A stretch of 49,358 nt of DNA from CBCPMX01 sp965120355 (lineage in GTDB: Bacteria > Bacillota > Clostridia > Oscillospirales > Oscillospiraceae): NCBI GenBank assembly GCA_965120355.1, contig CBCPMX010000078.1, positions 1-49,358 of the forward strand, given 5' to 3'. Shown here piece by piece: positions 34,246-42,940 of the stretch. Numbering within the stretch: position 1 is the stretch's first letter; each line of letters begins with the position of its first letter. The notes below the pieces were generated by a model. The model saw only the letters and a list, made by a program, of their open reading frames with translations. It did no database searches and was not told where the DNA came from. The position numbers and the translations under genes were made by a program.

Positions 34246-35598
34246 TCACTCCTTTGCCGCGCCGGCGGAGAGTTGGAGATGATAGGCCTTGGGCGTGATG
34301 CCCTCATAGCGGCTGAAGGCGCTGTCGAAAGCCCGGCGGCTGGTGTAGCCCACCCGGGCGAAGCAGTCGTTGGGCGCCGCGCCCTCGGCCAGCAGTTCTT
34401 TCGCCTTTGCAATGCGCGTTTTGTGGATGCACTCCAGAACACCGCAGTCATATTCCTGCTTGAACTGGCGGGAAAGGTAGGAGACATTCAGGTGGAACCG
34501 GTCGCTGATGCTGGAGACGCTGAGCAGCGCGTCGGTATAGTGCTCTTGAATATAGTTGTAGATCCGCTCCATGGAGGGCGCCGTCTGACCGGCAGAGCTG
34601 CCGCTCAGACGGGCCAAGCCGGAAAAATATGCATTCAGTCGCTGGCGCAGCGTTTCCAGATCTGCGCTGTCCTGAACGACATCCCGAATGCTGATTTCAC
34701 CGCCGTCAGGCAAGGGGAGGCGGACATTCAGCGGCAGTTCCAACATATCGGTGCAGAACCGCAGCTGATTGGCCACCACCTCTTTGGCTTCTGCAAAGCT
34801 GTCATAATAGTCGCGGATGCGCAGTTCCACCATGTGGAACAGGTGACTGGCGGCAGCCTCATATTTAAAACAGATAAAGCAGTTATAAAACTGGCGCTGT
34901 GTATTAATAAAGGTATTGTCCGTTTTCTGGGCCAGCGCGTCGGCGCTGCTGACCACATTGCCGCTCCATTTTGCGCGCATGGCCTGCTCCAACAGGGACT
35001 TCGCGTAGAGATAGTTGCTGTGTAGGCCGAAGCCACCCATGTCGTACCGGCCTACGGCAATTAAAACGTCGATGGCGTGGTTCTCCAGCAGGGAGGCGGC
35101 GCAGGCTTCGCAGTGCTGGGTCAACAGCCGGTGCAGCCGCCGCTGGTTCTCATCCGGCTGCTGCGCTTCCGGCGTTAAAGTAGTCCGCGGTTCGCTGTAA
35201 AAACAGATCAGCAGCCCGTCCAATTCCACGAAGCACAGCTGGGCATACAGACCCAGCAGCCCCATCAATTCTTCCTGTACCATGGTATAGGCGTCGGACA
35301 GGGCCGTCGGCCCCTCCCCATAGGGATGGCGGCGCAGTTTTATGAGCAGGAGCATAAATGCATCTGACGGAAACGACAGGTTGTAAACCTGATAGTAGTC
35401 ATCCAGCAGTTCAAATCGAGGCGCATTACCGCGAACCAGCTGTGTCAGAGCGAAGTCCTGCAGATTCTGCTGTGCAAGCCGTAAGTTTGCCAGCTCCTTG
35501 TGCAGGTTTGTATCTGTCCTGCGCGATTTTTGATAGAGGCGCAACAGCACTGCCAGCATTGCCGCCAGGCAGAAGCAGAAAATCACATAAGGCCACAA
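34246..35598 (-). CDS. AraC-family regulator with N-terminal membrane anchor
   Basis: The 450-residue protein begins with one hydrophobic segment (about residues 3-20, YVIFCFCLAAMLAVLL) and then a coiled region. A ligand or dimerisation domain of about 300 residues follows, ending in an AraC double helix-turn-helix (about 345-445: VSSISDRFHLNVSYLSRQF, then RVGYTSRRAFDSAFSRYEG). The start is TTG 35598, with AGGGGGTG about 7 bases upstream. It diverges from the solute-binding lipoprotein operon at 35945 and is its likely regulator. The anchor suggests sensing at the membrane, possibly of the loaded lipoprotein; that is inference. Confidence 0.87.
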   Translation of the reverse strand: MWPYVIFCFCLAAMLAVLLRLYQKSRRTDTNLHKELANLRLAQQNLQDFALTQLVRGNAPRFELLDDYYQVYNLSFPSDAFMLLLIKLRRHPYGEGPTALSDAYTMVQEELMGLLGLYAQLCFVELDGLLICFYSEPRTTLTPEAQQPDENQRRLHRLLTQHCEACAASLLENHAIDVLIAVGRYDMGGFGLHSNYLYAKSLLEQAMRAKWSGNVVSSADALAQKTDNTFINTQRQFYNCFICFKYEAAASHLFHMVELRIRDYYDSFAEAKEVVANQLRFCTDMLELPLNVRLPLPDGGEISIRDVVQDSADLETLRQRLNAYFSGLARLSGSSAGQTAPSMERIYNYIQEHYTDALLSVSSISDRFHLNVSYLSRQFKQEYDCGVLECIHKTRIAKAKELLAEGAAPNDCFARVGYTSRRAFDSAFSRYEGITPKAYHLQLSAGAAKE

Positions 35599-35944
35599 AT
35601 GCCGGCACCCCCTTTTGATAGAGGAAAGTGTGAGGTACGGCGGAAAAGTCGCAAAACTCTGGTTTCGCGCCGTGCCTGCATCACTATTTTACCGGTGAGC
35701 GGAAGAAAAAGCAAGGGCAATCACCGTTTTTTTATTCTCGTCGCAGTTTTTGATAATCCTTACATATCTCCGATTTTTGACCTGAGCTGATTTTTTGTCA
35801 AAAGAAATGTAAATTTCCCGACCGAAAGGTCCAGAACCGGCTCTTAATCAGGCGAGGGTCTATCCAGTATAATAAAGGAGGCATCCGCGCCGGCGGCGCA
35901 GACACCGAGAGATCGAAACCAATTTTTCAGAAGGAGGATCCCAA
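35599..35944. other. Divergent control region of module 2
   Basis: This stretch lies between the leftward AraC gene and the rightward lipoprotein gene. TATAAT at 35868-35873, with a weak -35 TTAATC at 35844-35849, is the likely rightward promoter. No coding frame or operator repeat was recognised. Confidence 0.5.
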
Positions 35945-37741
35945 ATGAAATTGAAACTGCTTGCGATGCTGCTTGCCATGGCCATGCTGCTGACGCTATT
36001 GGTCGCCTGCGGCGGCACAACCACGACGGAAGAAACCAGTGAAGCCATCGCGTCTGAAGAAGTCTCTGCATCTGCAGAGCCGGATGAGACTGCATCCGAA
36101 GAGACGCAGACGGCGCCTTCGGAGAGTGTGCCTACGGAGGAACTCGAACCGGAGGCAGAGCCGGAGCTTGTGGACGGTCCCGTGGCCGGCGACGCGGACT
36201 TTGACTGGTCCGTTTTTGCGCCTCTGACCGAGACGCCTACCACGCTGACGATGTTCTATACACAGCCGCCCGCGTTGGCGGCCGTTATGGATACGCCCAA
36301 TGATATGAGCTATGTGTATCAGAAGTTTGAGGAAATCACCAATGTTCATATTGATTTCCTTATGGTCAACATGACGGATGCTTCCACCAACTTTACACTG
36401 ATGATCACATCCGGCGAGTATTGTGACATCACCAACGACGCGCTGACTTACTATGACTCTGCAGATCAGGCCTATGAGGACGGCATTGCCGTGGATCTGC
36501 TGGAATATGCCGATTGCGTACCCAATTTCCTGGCGCTCATGGAGGAGTACCCCCAGATTCGCAGCGACCTGCTGACCCTGGATGAGCATATCCTAAACAT
36601 GCCGCGCATTGACATACCCATCGGCACGGTGGCGGACAGCGGCTTCCTGATCCGACAGGACTGGCTGGAGGAACTGGGGCTTTCGGTCCCCCAGAGTTAC
36701 GATGAGATGCACGACGTGTTGGCCGCCTTCAAAACAGCCTATGACATCTCCGATCCCTATATTATGCCCTATCAGGTGCTCTCTCCCTGGGGTCTTATGG
36801 CCGGCGGCTATGGCATTACCGCCACGGCGGATGCCAACAACTTCTATGTGGATCTGACCACCGATACGGTGGAATTGTCTACTATTTCTGACGCATACTA
36901 TAACTTCCTGTGTATGTTCCGTGACTGGTATAGTGAGGGCCTCATTTCTCAGGACTTCATCTCCTATCAGGCCAATCTGCCGGAGCAGAGCCTGATCTCT
37001 ACGGAGCAGGCCGGGATCTGGTTCTCTGATTTGCCGTACATCCAGACGTATCAGGATCTGCTTGCCTCTGTCAATCCCAATGCGCAATTGGCGTTAATGA
37101 ATGACCCGGGCATGGATGCAGAAAAGACCGGCTATATCGCCACGTCCAGTACCGTGGCCGGGACAGGCGGCTTCTCCGTCTCCGAAAACTGCAGCGATAT
37201 TGAACTGGCGTTGCGGTGGTGCGACATGTGGTATGATCCGGATCTGACGCAGTTTATCAACTATGGCTATGAGGGCGTGACGTTTGAGTACGACGAGGAT
37301 GGCGAACCTATTCTGGGCGGCATTATTGTCAACAACGATTTGAACTTGCCATCCCTGAGAATGTCCAACGGTGTGTTTCTGTGCACCAGCGGCGGATTTA
37401 TTTACGATACCCATAAATTTGATCTGGAGTACAGCGATCTTCAGCTGGATGCCTACGAGTATTGGATCAACGAGGCGGAAGATCCCTCTACGGTCACTAC
37501 TTCCGACATTCCTGCCGGAGCAAAGATGACCTATGACGAGGCAAACACTGTCTCTGTGGTCATGAGCGACATCACCACTTATGTGGCGGAGATGGCGCTG
37601 AAGTTTGTCACCGGTGTGGAGCCTCTCAATGAGGAAACCTACGCCGCCTATGTGCAGGACATCGTCAATATGAATCTGCAGGGTGCGCTGGACGCGCAGC
37701 AGGCCGCCTATGACCGCTATCTGGAGCGGCAGGAGGGCTGA
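35945..37741 (+). CDS. Extracellular solute-binding lipoprotein heading the NTF2-like operon A
   Basis: The 598-residue protein has a lipoprotein signal with lipobox LVAC (Cys22), an acidic Ser/Thr/Glu/Pro-rich tether to about residue 80 and a large family 1-type binding domain. It shares size, tether type and the repeated plan with the lipoprotein at 27691, so the two are probably paralogues. AGAAGGAGG precedes the ATG. No permease or ATPase is present; three NTF2-like genes follow 91 bases downstream. It may hand ligand to an unlinked permease or act as a sensor for the membrane-anchored AraC. Confidence 0.87.
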   Translation: MKLKLLAMLLAMAMLLTLLVACGGTTTTEETSEAIASEEVSASAEPDETASEETQTAPSESVPTEELEPEAEPELVDGPVAGDADFDWSVFAPLTETPTTLTMFYTQPPALAAVMDTPNDMSYVYQKFEEITNVHIDFLMVNMTDASTNFTLMITSGEYCDITNDALTYYDSADQAYEDGIAVDLLEYADCVPNFLALMEEYPQIRSDLLTLDEHILNMPRIDIPIGTVADSGFLIRQDWLEELGLSVPQSYDEMHDVLAAFKTAYDISDPYIMPYQVLSPWGLMAGGYGITATADANNFYVDLTTDTVELSTISDAYYNFLCMFRDWYSEGLISQDFISYQANLPEQSLISTEQAGIWFSDLPYIQTYQDLLASVNPNAQLALMNDPGMDAEKTGYIATSSTVAGTGGFSVSENCSDIELALRWCDMWYDPDLTQFINYGYEGVTFEYDEDGEPILGGIIVNNDLNLPSLRMSNGVFLCTSGGFIYDTHKFDLEYSDLQLDAYEYWINEAEDPSTVTTSDIPAGAKMTYDEANTVSVVMSDITTYVAEMALKFVTGVEPLNEETYAAYVQDIVNMNLQGALDAQQAAYDRYLERQEG

Positions 37742-37832
37742 TCCTGGCAGCTGCACGGTGTTTTCTATGCCAGTGTTGTGCGGCCGGTTTCACCGGCCGT
37801 ACAACCAATTTTATAAAAATTGGAGGACGCTC

Positions 37833-38561
37833 ATGACAACTCTACAACTTGAACAGCTTGTCGACCGCTGGGAAGACCGGCGCGACATCAAAAATCTGGT
37901 GGGCAAGTATGTCCACTATCTGCTGCTGAAAAAAGAGGGGCAAATCGTGGATGATTTGTGGGCCAATCGAGATGACATCTGCTACGGTGTCAACGAGGGC
38001 TGGTATAGCGGCGCGGACGCGGTGCGCGGCTATTTCGGCTTCATCCCCGGCCGCACCGCCAAGGTGGCAGCCCTCCTGAGGGCGAAATTTCCAGAAAAAC
38101 TGGAGGGGAAATCTGACGAGGAGATTTTTGGCATCGGCCTGATGGAGATTAAGTCCATCAGCAACTACATCATTGAGGTGGCCAAGGACGGGCAGACCGC
38201 CAAAGCATTTGCCTGCGTCTTCGGATACAATACTACCTGTGATGAGCATGGCCCCGTTTCCAACTGGATTATTGGCACGATGCTTCTGGATCTGGTGCTG
38301 GAAGAGGACGAATGGAAAATCTGGCATATGCAGTATTTAGAGGATATTGCCAAACCCGCAGGCAACGCATGGGACAAGGAAGAAGCGTACCCCTATCCGG
38401 AGCTGCCGGAATTTGCGGCGCTCAAGGGCATGGAGCCTCCGGCACCCAATGTACCTGTGGTGCTACGGGAGCGTTACAGTTCCAAACGCGCCTTTGTAAA
38501 GCTGCCTCCGACACCGCGGCCCTATACCACCTTTGCTGAGACCTTCAGCTATGGAATGTGA
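37833..38561 (+). CDS. NTF2-like (SnoaL_4-like) protein A1
   Basis: The 242-residue cytoplasmic protein has the cone-shaped NTF2-like fold pattern. An N-terminal helical part (DIKNLVGKYVHYLL) leads to a strand block with DGQTAKAF, and the diagnostic EDEWKIWH has its Trp at 161. It ends with a conserved P-P-Y-TF-SY tail (PRPYTTFAETFSYG). The family includes dehydratases, isomerases and cyclases; no activity can be assigned. A segment PEKLEGKSDEEIFGIG is shared only with B1 (42221), marking these two as direct paralogues. TGGAGGA precedes ATG 37833. Confidence 0.82.
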   Translation: MTTLQLEQLVDRWEDRRDIKNLVGKYVHYLLLKKEGQIVDDLWANRDDICYGVNEGWYSGADAVRGYFGFIPGRTAKVAALLRAKFPEKLEGKSDEEIFGIGLMEIKSISNYIIEVAKDGQTAKAFACVFGYNTTCDEHGPVSNWIIGTMLLDLVLEEDEWKIWHMQYLEDIAKPAGNAWDKEEAYPYPELPEFAALKGMEPPAPNVPVVLRERYSSKRAFVKLPPTPRPYTTFAETFSYGM

Positions 38562-38573
38562 GGAGGAATCCAT

Positions 38574-39275
38574 ATGGCAAAGACGAAAAGACCGGTCTAT
38601 TCCGATGAGGAGCGCATTGTCCGCGTTTGGGACATTGAAACCATTAAGGATCTGATGAGCCTGCGGGCAATTATGGACGCCAACGGCGAACATGCCGAAG
38701 AGTTGGCGCAGCTGTGGGTCAGTGATCCGCAGTATCAGGCCACCGCCTCCTTTGGCCGCAACTGGGGCTACTACGTGGGGATGGATCAAATCCGCAGGTA
38801 CTATGTGGATTTGTTCGCGACGCAGAATGTCTGCAATACCGGCTATTTCAGCCTGCAGCCCATTTCCACGCCCCATGTAGTCCTGGCCGATGACGGCAAG
38901 ACTGCGCAGGGCACCTGGTATTCCATTGGCGTAGACTGCCGTGGCCAGGAGGACGGCGGCGCGGAGTGCAACTGGAAAGCAGAAAAAATTTGTGCCGATT
39001 TTGTCAAGCAGGAAGACGGATGGAAGATCTGGCATCTGTTCCTCTCCTGGGACTACAGTGTAGAGGCGGGCCGCAGTGCTTCAGAATACAACAGCATCTA
39101 TATCCGCGGTACCGGCGCCGACGAAATAGAGTTCGGAACCCCCACCATTCCCATGCTGGCGCATGATCCCAGCTATACCTGGTGTGACAACTATCCGCCG
39201 CTCAATGCGGCTTATGCCACCTTCACTGACCAGATCAGCTATGGCCCTGAAGGTCACCCCAACTATACCGGCTAA
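38574..39275 (+). CDS. NTF2-like (SnoaL_4-like) protein A2
   Basis: The 233-residue protein repeats the NTF2-like pattern: VWDIETIKDLMSLRAIM near the N-terminus, DGKTAQGTWY in mid-sequence, EDGWKIWH with Trp150, and the C-terminal AAYATFTDQISYG tail. It starts 12 bases after A1, with GAGGAGGA as ribosome binding site. Its nearest relative in the window is B2 (42941): both are the second gene of a triplet and both have a G-x-D-x(3)-x-YYV segment. The substrate and activity are unknown. Confidence 0.8.
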   Translation: MAKTKRPVYSDEERIVRVWDIETIKDLMSLRAIMDANGEHAEELAQLWVSDPQYQATASFGRNWGYYVGMDQIRRYYVDLFATQNVCNTGYFSLQPISTPHVVLADDGKTAQGTWYSIGVDCRGQEDGGAECNWKAEKICADFVKQEDGWKIWHLFLSWDYSVEAGRSASEYNSIYIRGTGADEIEFGTPTIPMLAHDPSYTWCDNYPPLNAAYATFTDQISYGPEGHPNYTG

Positions 39276-39287
39276 GGAGGAATTGTT

Positions 39288-40811
39288 ATGAAAAAGAAAC
39301 ATCTGAGCCTGACCCAGCGCATTCACAATGCCGAGGGCGCCCAGGCCGCGGAATTCCTCCATGCCCGTCACGCCTATCTGCATGCAAAATCCTGGGGAGA
39401 CGAGGAATGGGGGCAAATCTGGTCCACCAGCGACGACACCTCCTGGGCGCATTCCTTTGGCCGGATGCGCGGCTATGACAGCGTCTATTACAACAATGTC
39501 ACGACCTACAACTGCGCCGGCTTCAACGGCTATCAGAGCCTGTTAAATCTGTTGCCGGAGATTGGACACTTTGACGCCCGTTCCATCCGGGAGCTGGCCA
39601 TGCACACCCTGGCGACCGATATCATTGAAGTGGCCGACGATGGGCAGACTGCCCGCGCTTCCTTTCTGACGCCGGGCTTGCTGTTTAAACGCCTGAGTCC
39701 CAACCTGAAATGCAGCTGCATGAGCCTGTGGGAGCGGTATGGCTCCGACTTCGTGTTCGAGGACGGCGAATGGAAGTATCTCCATGAGCAGGTTTGTCCG
39801 GACATGGGAGGTCCGTTCGATGCGGGCAATGCGGCCCATAGCAGCTATGAGACATTGGCCGGCGGCGGGCATCAGGGGCCCCCGCCGGGAGGCCGAGCCA
39901 CGGATCCCACCCTGGATCCGCCGGAGTCCGGCACCGGTTTATGGCTTCAGGACGGCGGCCCGCTGCACTCCAACTATTCGCCCGTGCAGACGATCCAGAA
40001 TACCGTGCCGTATCCTGTGCCTTATCAAACCATGGACGACGACAATACCTATACCAAGAAAGCACAGCTGAAAGTCAGCCTGAACATTGAGCGCTTCGGC
40101 AAAATCGTCGGCGCTGTGGATATTCCCATGAACGGCCCCGGCGGCGGTCCTGGTGATCCTGGCGGCGCACCCGGCGGTGGCCCTGGCGGTCCTGGTGGTC
40201 CCGGCGGCGCACCCGGCGGAGGCCCTGGCGGTCCCGGCGGCGCACCCGGCGGCGGCCCTGGTGGTTCTGGCGGAAAAGATCACTGGAATGCCACTTATCT
40301 GAAGCATGCGGTGATCTATGCACGGGATAAGATAAAGAAAGGGGCGCTGCATGTCATCACCGGTGTGGGCAACGAAGCAGTCATCGGCGCCATGGCCTGC
40401 GTGGCCTATCCGGAGCGGGCCGTATATTCGATTCCCGCCATCGGCAAAGACTTCCCGGTCTACTATCTGCCCATGGGCGACAGCAATCCCAACGGCGACA
40501 TCCAATTCCACGTCCGGGAAGAGGGGGATCGCGTCTATATCGAGTACCAGGCGGACGATCCCAGTAAGCCTGCCACCAACGGCCCTCACAACTATGACAT
40601 TGAAAAGCTGCCTTATGAAACGATCCCGCAAGTTCCGGCGGATAAGCACGTCTACATCACTGGCAACGGCCAGTTCCCCCTGAAAGCGTCGCTGGCCTAC
40701 AGCTTCTGTGGCCGCTGTAAATCTATCAACATGAAGCCCCAGGGAGACGAGTTGTTTACCTGTATCGCCAGTTTCTGCGGCGAACGGGCTGTAGGAGATC
40801 AAACTGCATAA
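39288..40811 (+). CDS. NTF2-like protein A3 with collagen-like linker and unknown C-terminal domain
   Basis: The 507-residue protein has three parts. Residues 1 to about 200 are NTF2-like, with DGQTARASFLTPG and EDGEWKYLH (Trp162), close to B3 (shared WERYG-DFVFE and C-DM segments). A second Pro-rich stretch follows (about 185-215), and residues about 283-329 are a Gly/Pro/Ala collagen-like repeat. The last 177 residues are a domain that I do not recognise, with VYITGNGQFPLKAS and cysteines in FCGRC and ELFTCIASFC, which could bind metal. AAGGAGG precedes the ATG. There is no signal peptide, so the collagen-like segment would be intracellular. Confidence 0.78.
   Translation: MKKKHLSLTQRIHNAEGAQAAEFLHARHAYLHAKSWGDEEWGQIWSTSDDTSWAHSFGRMRGYDSVYYNNVTTYNCAGFNGYQSLLNLLPEIGHFDARSIRELAMHTLATDIIEVADDGQTARASFLTPGLLFKRLSPNLKCSCMSLWERYGSDFVFEDGEWKYLHEQVCPDMGGPFDAGNAAHSSYETLAGGGHQGPPPGGRATDPTLDPPESGTGLWLQDGGPLHSNYSPVQTIQNTVPYPVPYQTMDDDNTYTKKAQLKVSLNIERFGKIVGAVDIPMNGPGGGPGDPGGAPGGGPGGPGGPGGAPGGGPGGPGGAPGGGPGGSGGKDHWNATYLKHAVIYARDKIKKGALHVITGVGNEAVIGAMACVAYPERAVYSIPAIGKDFPVYYLPMGDSNPNGDIQFHVREEGDRVYIEYQADDPSKPATNGPHNYDIEKLPYETIPQVPADKHVYITGNGQFPLKASLAYSFCGRCKSINMKPQGDELFTCIASFCGERAVGDQTA
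40130..40275 (+). repeat. Short tandem repeat coding the Gly/Pro linker of A3
   Basis: The unit GGCGGCGCACCCGGCGG recurs at 40161, 40203 and 40236 (steps of 42 and 33 bases), with GGCCCTGGCGG blocks between. All spacings are multiples of three, so length changes would keep the frame. This is a coding minisatellite, prone to expansion or contraction. Confidence 0.85.
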
Positions 40812-40856
40812 CGCCGGGTCCGAATTGTTACAATTGAATCGGGACACGGCAAATAA

Positions 40857-40892
40857 AACCCGGAGGCAGGAATTCGGTTCTGCCTCCGGGTT
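40857..40892. terminator. Bidirectional terminator between operon A and the LysR gene
   Basis: AACCCGGAGGCAG (40857-40869) pairs perfectly with CTGCCTCCGGGTT (40880-40892), followed by CTTGTTTTC, between convergent genes. Confidence 0.88.
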
Positions 40893-40906
40893 CTTGTTTT
40901 CTGCGG

Positions 40907-41941
40907 TTATTCAAAGGGACCGCGGCGCTCTGTCATCTGTTCTGCTGCGGCGGCCTGCTGGGTCTGGGCTTCGGATTTCAGCTGATTAATGCCCAGCCGC
41001 TTGCGGTTGGGGAAGTCATTATAGGGAAATGCCTGCCCAAACTGTTGTGCCAGCCGCTGCCCCAGGGCGCGGTAGTATTGGACGGCATGGTTGTACAGCA
41101 GTTCTGCGTTTGCAGAAAAGATGCGGTCCCGCCGTTTGGCTACAGAAATCAGCCGCACCAGCTCCACGTCGGTGACCCGCAGCGCCGTAACATGGGTGAG
41201 CTCCGGGTCGTTCAACTGGCTGGCGGGAATCAAAGAGACGCCCAAATTGTCCCGCAGGGCGGCGTAAATCAATTGGCTCTCATTGCTGCATAGAAGTACA
41301 TGGGGATCAAAGCCCACTAAGCCGCAGTTGATGCGGACAATCTTGATATCAAAACTGGACTCGTTGACGAGGAACTTTTCGTCCTTCAACTCCTCCAGGG
41401 CCACATACTGGCGGCTTGCAAGCGGGTGATCCTGGTTGACTACAGCGAAAATCTCTTCATCCATCAGTTTGATCTGGTCGATCTCTTTGTTTTCAATGGT
41501 AATCGGTGTGACGGCGAAATCCAGCTCGCCCATCAGCAGCTTTGTCTCCAGAATATCTTGGGAAAACAGGAACTGGTTGATTTGAATATTTTCCGCGTTA
41601 TGGCTGGCCACAAAGTCGTGGACCAGGCCGTGAAGCAGCGCGCTGACAGGAGAGGCGACGCTGACCCGGTCGCCGGAATTGCGTTTGAGCTCTTCCAGTC
41701 TCCGTTCTCCCTGCTGCAGGACGGCAAAGGCGTTGGAGACATATTCGTAGTAAATTTTGCCCATGGGCGACAGGTTCAGCCGTCCGCGCCGCCGCTCGAA
41801 CAGGCTGACGCCCAAGCTCTTTTCCAGCTTGGCAATGGATTTGGACAGGGCTGGCTGAGAGATGTACAGGCTTTCAGCGGCTTTGGTGATGTTTTCCAGC
41901 TCTGCGACAACTTTAAAATAGTACAGTGAGGTCAGTTCCAC
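40907..41941 (-). CDS. LysR-family transcriptional regulator
   Basis: The 344-residue protein has a LysR winged helix (about residues 5-60: ITKAAESLYISQPALSKSIAKLE and FERRRGRLNLS), a substrate-binding domain, and an extra Gln/Ala-rich tail of about 45 residues. The start is taken as GTG 41941: AAAGGA lies 10 bases upstream and the product begins MELTSLYYF as in relatives. It is divergent from NTF2 operon B and convergent with operon A. The palindrome at 42001-42014 is the probable binding site. Confidence 0.9.
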   Translation of the reverse strand: MELTSLYYFKVVAELENITKAAESLYISQPALSKSIAKLEKSLGVSLFERRRGRLNLSPMGKIYYEYVSNAFAVLQQGERRLEELKRNSGDRVSVASPVSALLHGLVHDFVASHNAENIQINQFLFSQDILETKLLMGELDFAVTPITIENKEIDQIKLMDEEIFAVVNQDHPLASRQYVALEELKDEKFLVNESSFDIKIVRINCGLVGFDPHVLLCSNESQLIYAALRDNLGVSLIPASQLNDPELTHVTALRVTDVELVRLISVAKRRDRIFSANAELLYNHAVQYYRALGQRLAQQFGQAFPYNDFPNRKRLGINQLKSEAQTQQAAAAEQMTERRGPFE

Positions 41942-42000
41942 GGCCCGCACATCCTTTCTATGTATTATGAATTCAAGCTATGGGAAATTCCCTGAAGTTA

Positions 42001-42014
42001 TACCATATATGGTA
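42001..42014. promoter_or_regulatory. Perfect palindrome, probable LysR operator
   Basis: TACCATATATGGTA is a 14-bp perfect palindrome 60 bases upstream of the LysR start, in the 279-base region shared with the divergent NTF2 operon B. LysR proteins typically bind such dyads next to the divergent promoter and act with a coinducer. No clear -35/-10 pair for operon B was found. Confidence 0.6.
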
Positions 42015-42220
42015 GCGGATTCACGAAAGTTTGTCAAGAGATCGCGGGTGGCTCTGCTGGCAGAAACCACGCGGCACTGGCCGGAAAAGCCTCAAAAACT
42101 GTGTTGAAATCTTAGTTTTTGATAGTTGTGTTCCCGTGACGGGTGTGATAGGCTTTTATATAGAAGTGAACATCGGGAATTCCGGTGTACTTGATTCCAA
42201 GAAGAAAGGAATGCAAAACT

Positions 42221-42928
42221 ATGGCTTACAAGCATCCCCCGCTGTCTGTGCTGCAGATGGCGGACATGGTCGAGGACGCCCGCGCCATTGAGAATCTCAT
42301 GGGCGCGTATACCTTCCTCAACTGCTACAAGCGATTCACTACGATCTTTGAGGACAACTGGACGAAAAACGAACCGACCCTGACCCTCAACAGCAGCCGT
42401 TATGTGGGCGCCGAAGCCGTCAAGGCCTATGTGATGGACTATGGCAACGCCCAGACCCGCTGGGCCAACGAGATCATGCGCAAGCTGTATCCTGAAGAGC
42501 TGGCTGGGAAGTCCGAAGAGGAGATCTGGGGTGTCGGTTCCAATACGGTCCTGACATTCACCACCCCGCTGATTGAAGTGGCGCTGGACGGCAAGACCGC
42601 CAAGGGCCTGTGGTATGTGATGGGCGAGACTACCGAGGTCTACGCTTCCGGCCCCAAAGCTGCATGGAATTTTGGGCGCTGCGGTGTGGACTTTGTGAAA
42701 GAGGACGGTCAGTGGAAGATCTGGCACATGCGGATGTGCACGGATTTCGAGACGCCTGTGGGCGGCAACTGGGCCAGAGATCCCATGTATGCGTACGAAG
42801 GCGTGGAGATTCCCGCCCCCACCGAGACCGGCGACTATTACCGCAGCTGGAGTAAGGACTATGTCTCCTTGGTCGAACCTCCGATGCCCGAGCCCTATGA
42901 CACCTTCGCCAACACATTCAGCTACTGA
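42221..42928 (+). CDS. NTF2-like (SnoaL_4-like) protein B1
   Basis: The 235-residue protein opens operon B. It shows AIENLMGAYTFL in the N-terminal helix, DGKTAKGLWYVMG, EDGQWKIWH (Trp165) and the tail PEPYDTFANTFSY. The segment PEELAGKSEEEIWGVG is shared with A1 (37833) and with no other member, so A1 and B1 are direct paralogues. AAGAAAGGA lies about 10 bases before ATG 42221. The activity is unknown; the fold is that of small dehydratases and isomerases. Confidence 0.82.
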   Translation: MAYKHPPLSVLQMADMVEDARAIENLMGAYTFLNCYKRFTTIFEDNWTKNEPTLTLNSSRYVGAEAVKAYVMDYGNAQTRWANEIMRKLYPEELAGKSEEEIWGVGSNTVLTFTTPLIEVALDGKTAKGLWYVMGETTEVYASGPKAAWNFGRCGVDFVKEDGQWKIWHMRMCTDFETPVGGNWARDPMYAYEGVEIPAPTETGDYYRSWSKDYVSLVEPPMPEPYDTFANTFSY

Positions 42929-42940
42929 GGAGGGAACGAG

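Noticed and set aside
40130..40275. Regular repeats that could suggest a CRISPR array
   Set aside because: The repeats are in frame, coding Gly/Pro, contiguous and without unique spacers.
40823..40835. AATTGTTACAATT palindrome-like element
   Set aside because: It lies between two convergent genes, just before their shared terminator, where an operator makes little sense; it is probably chance.
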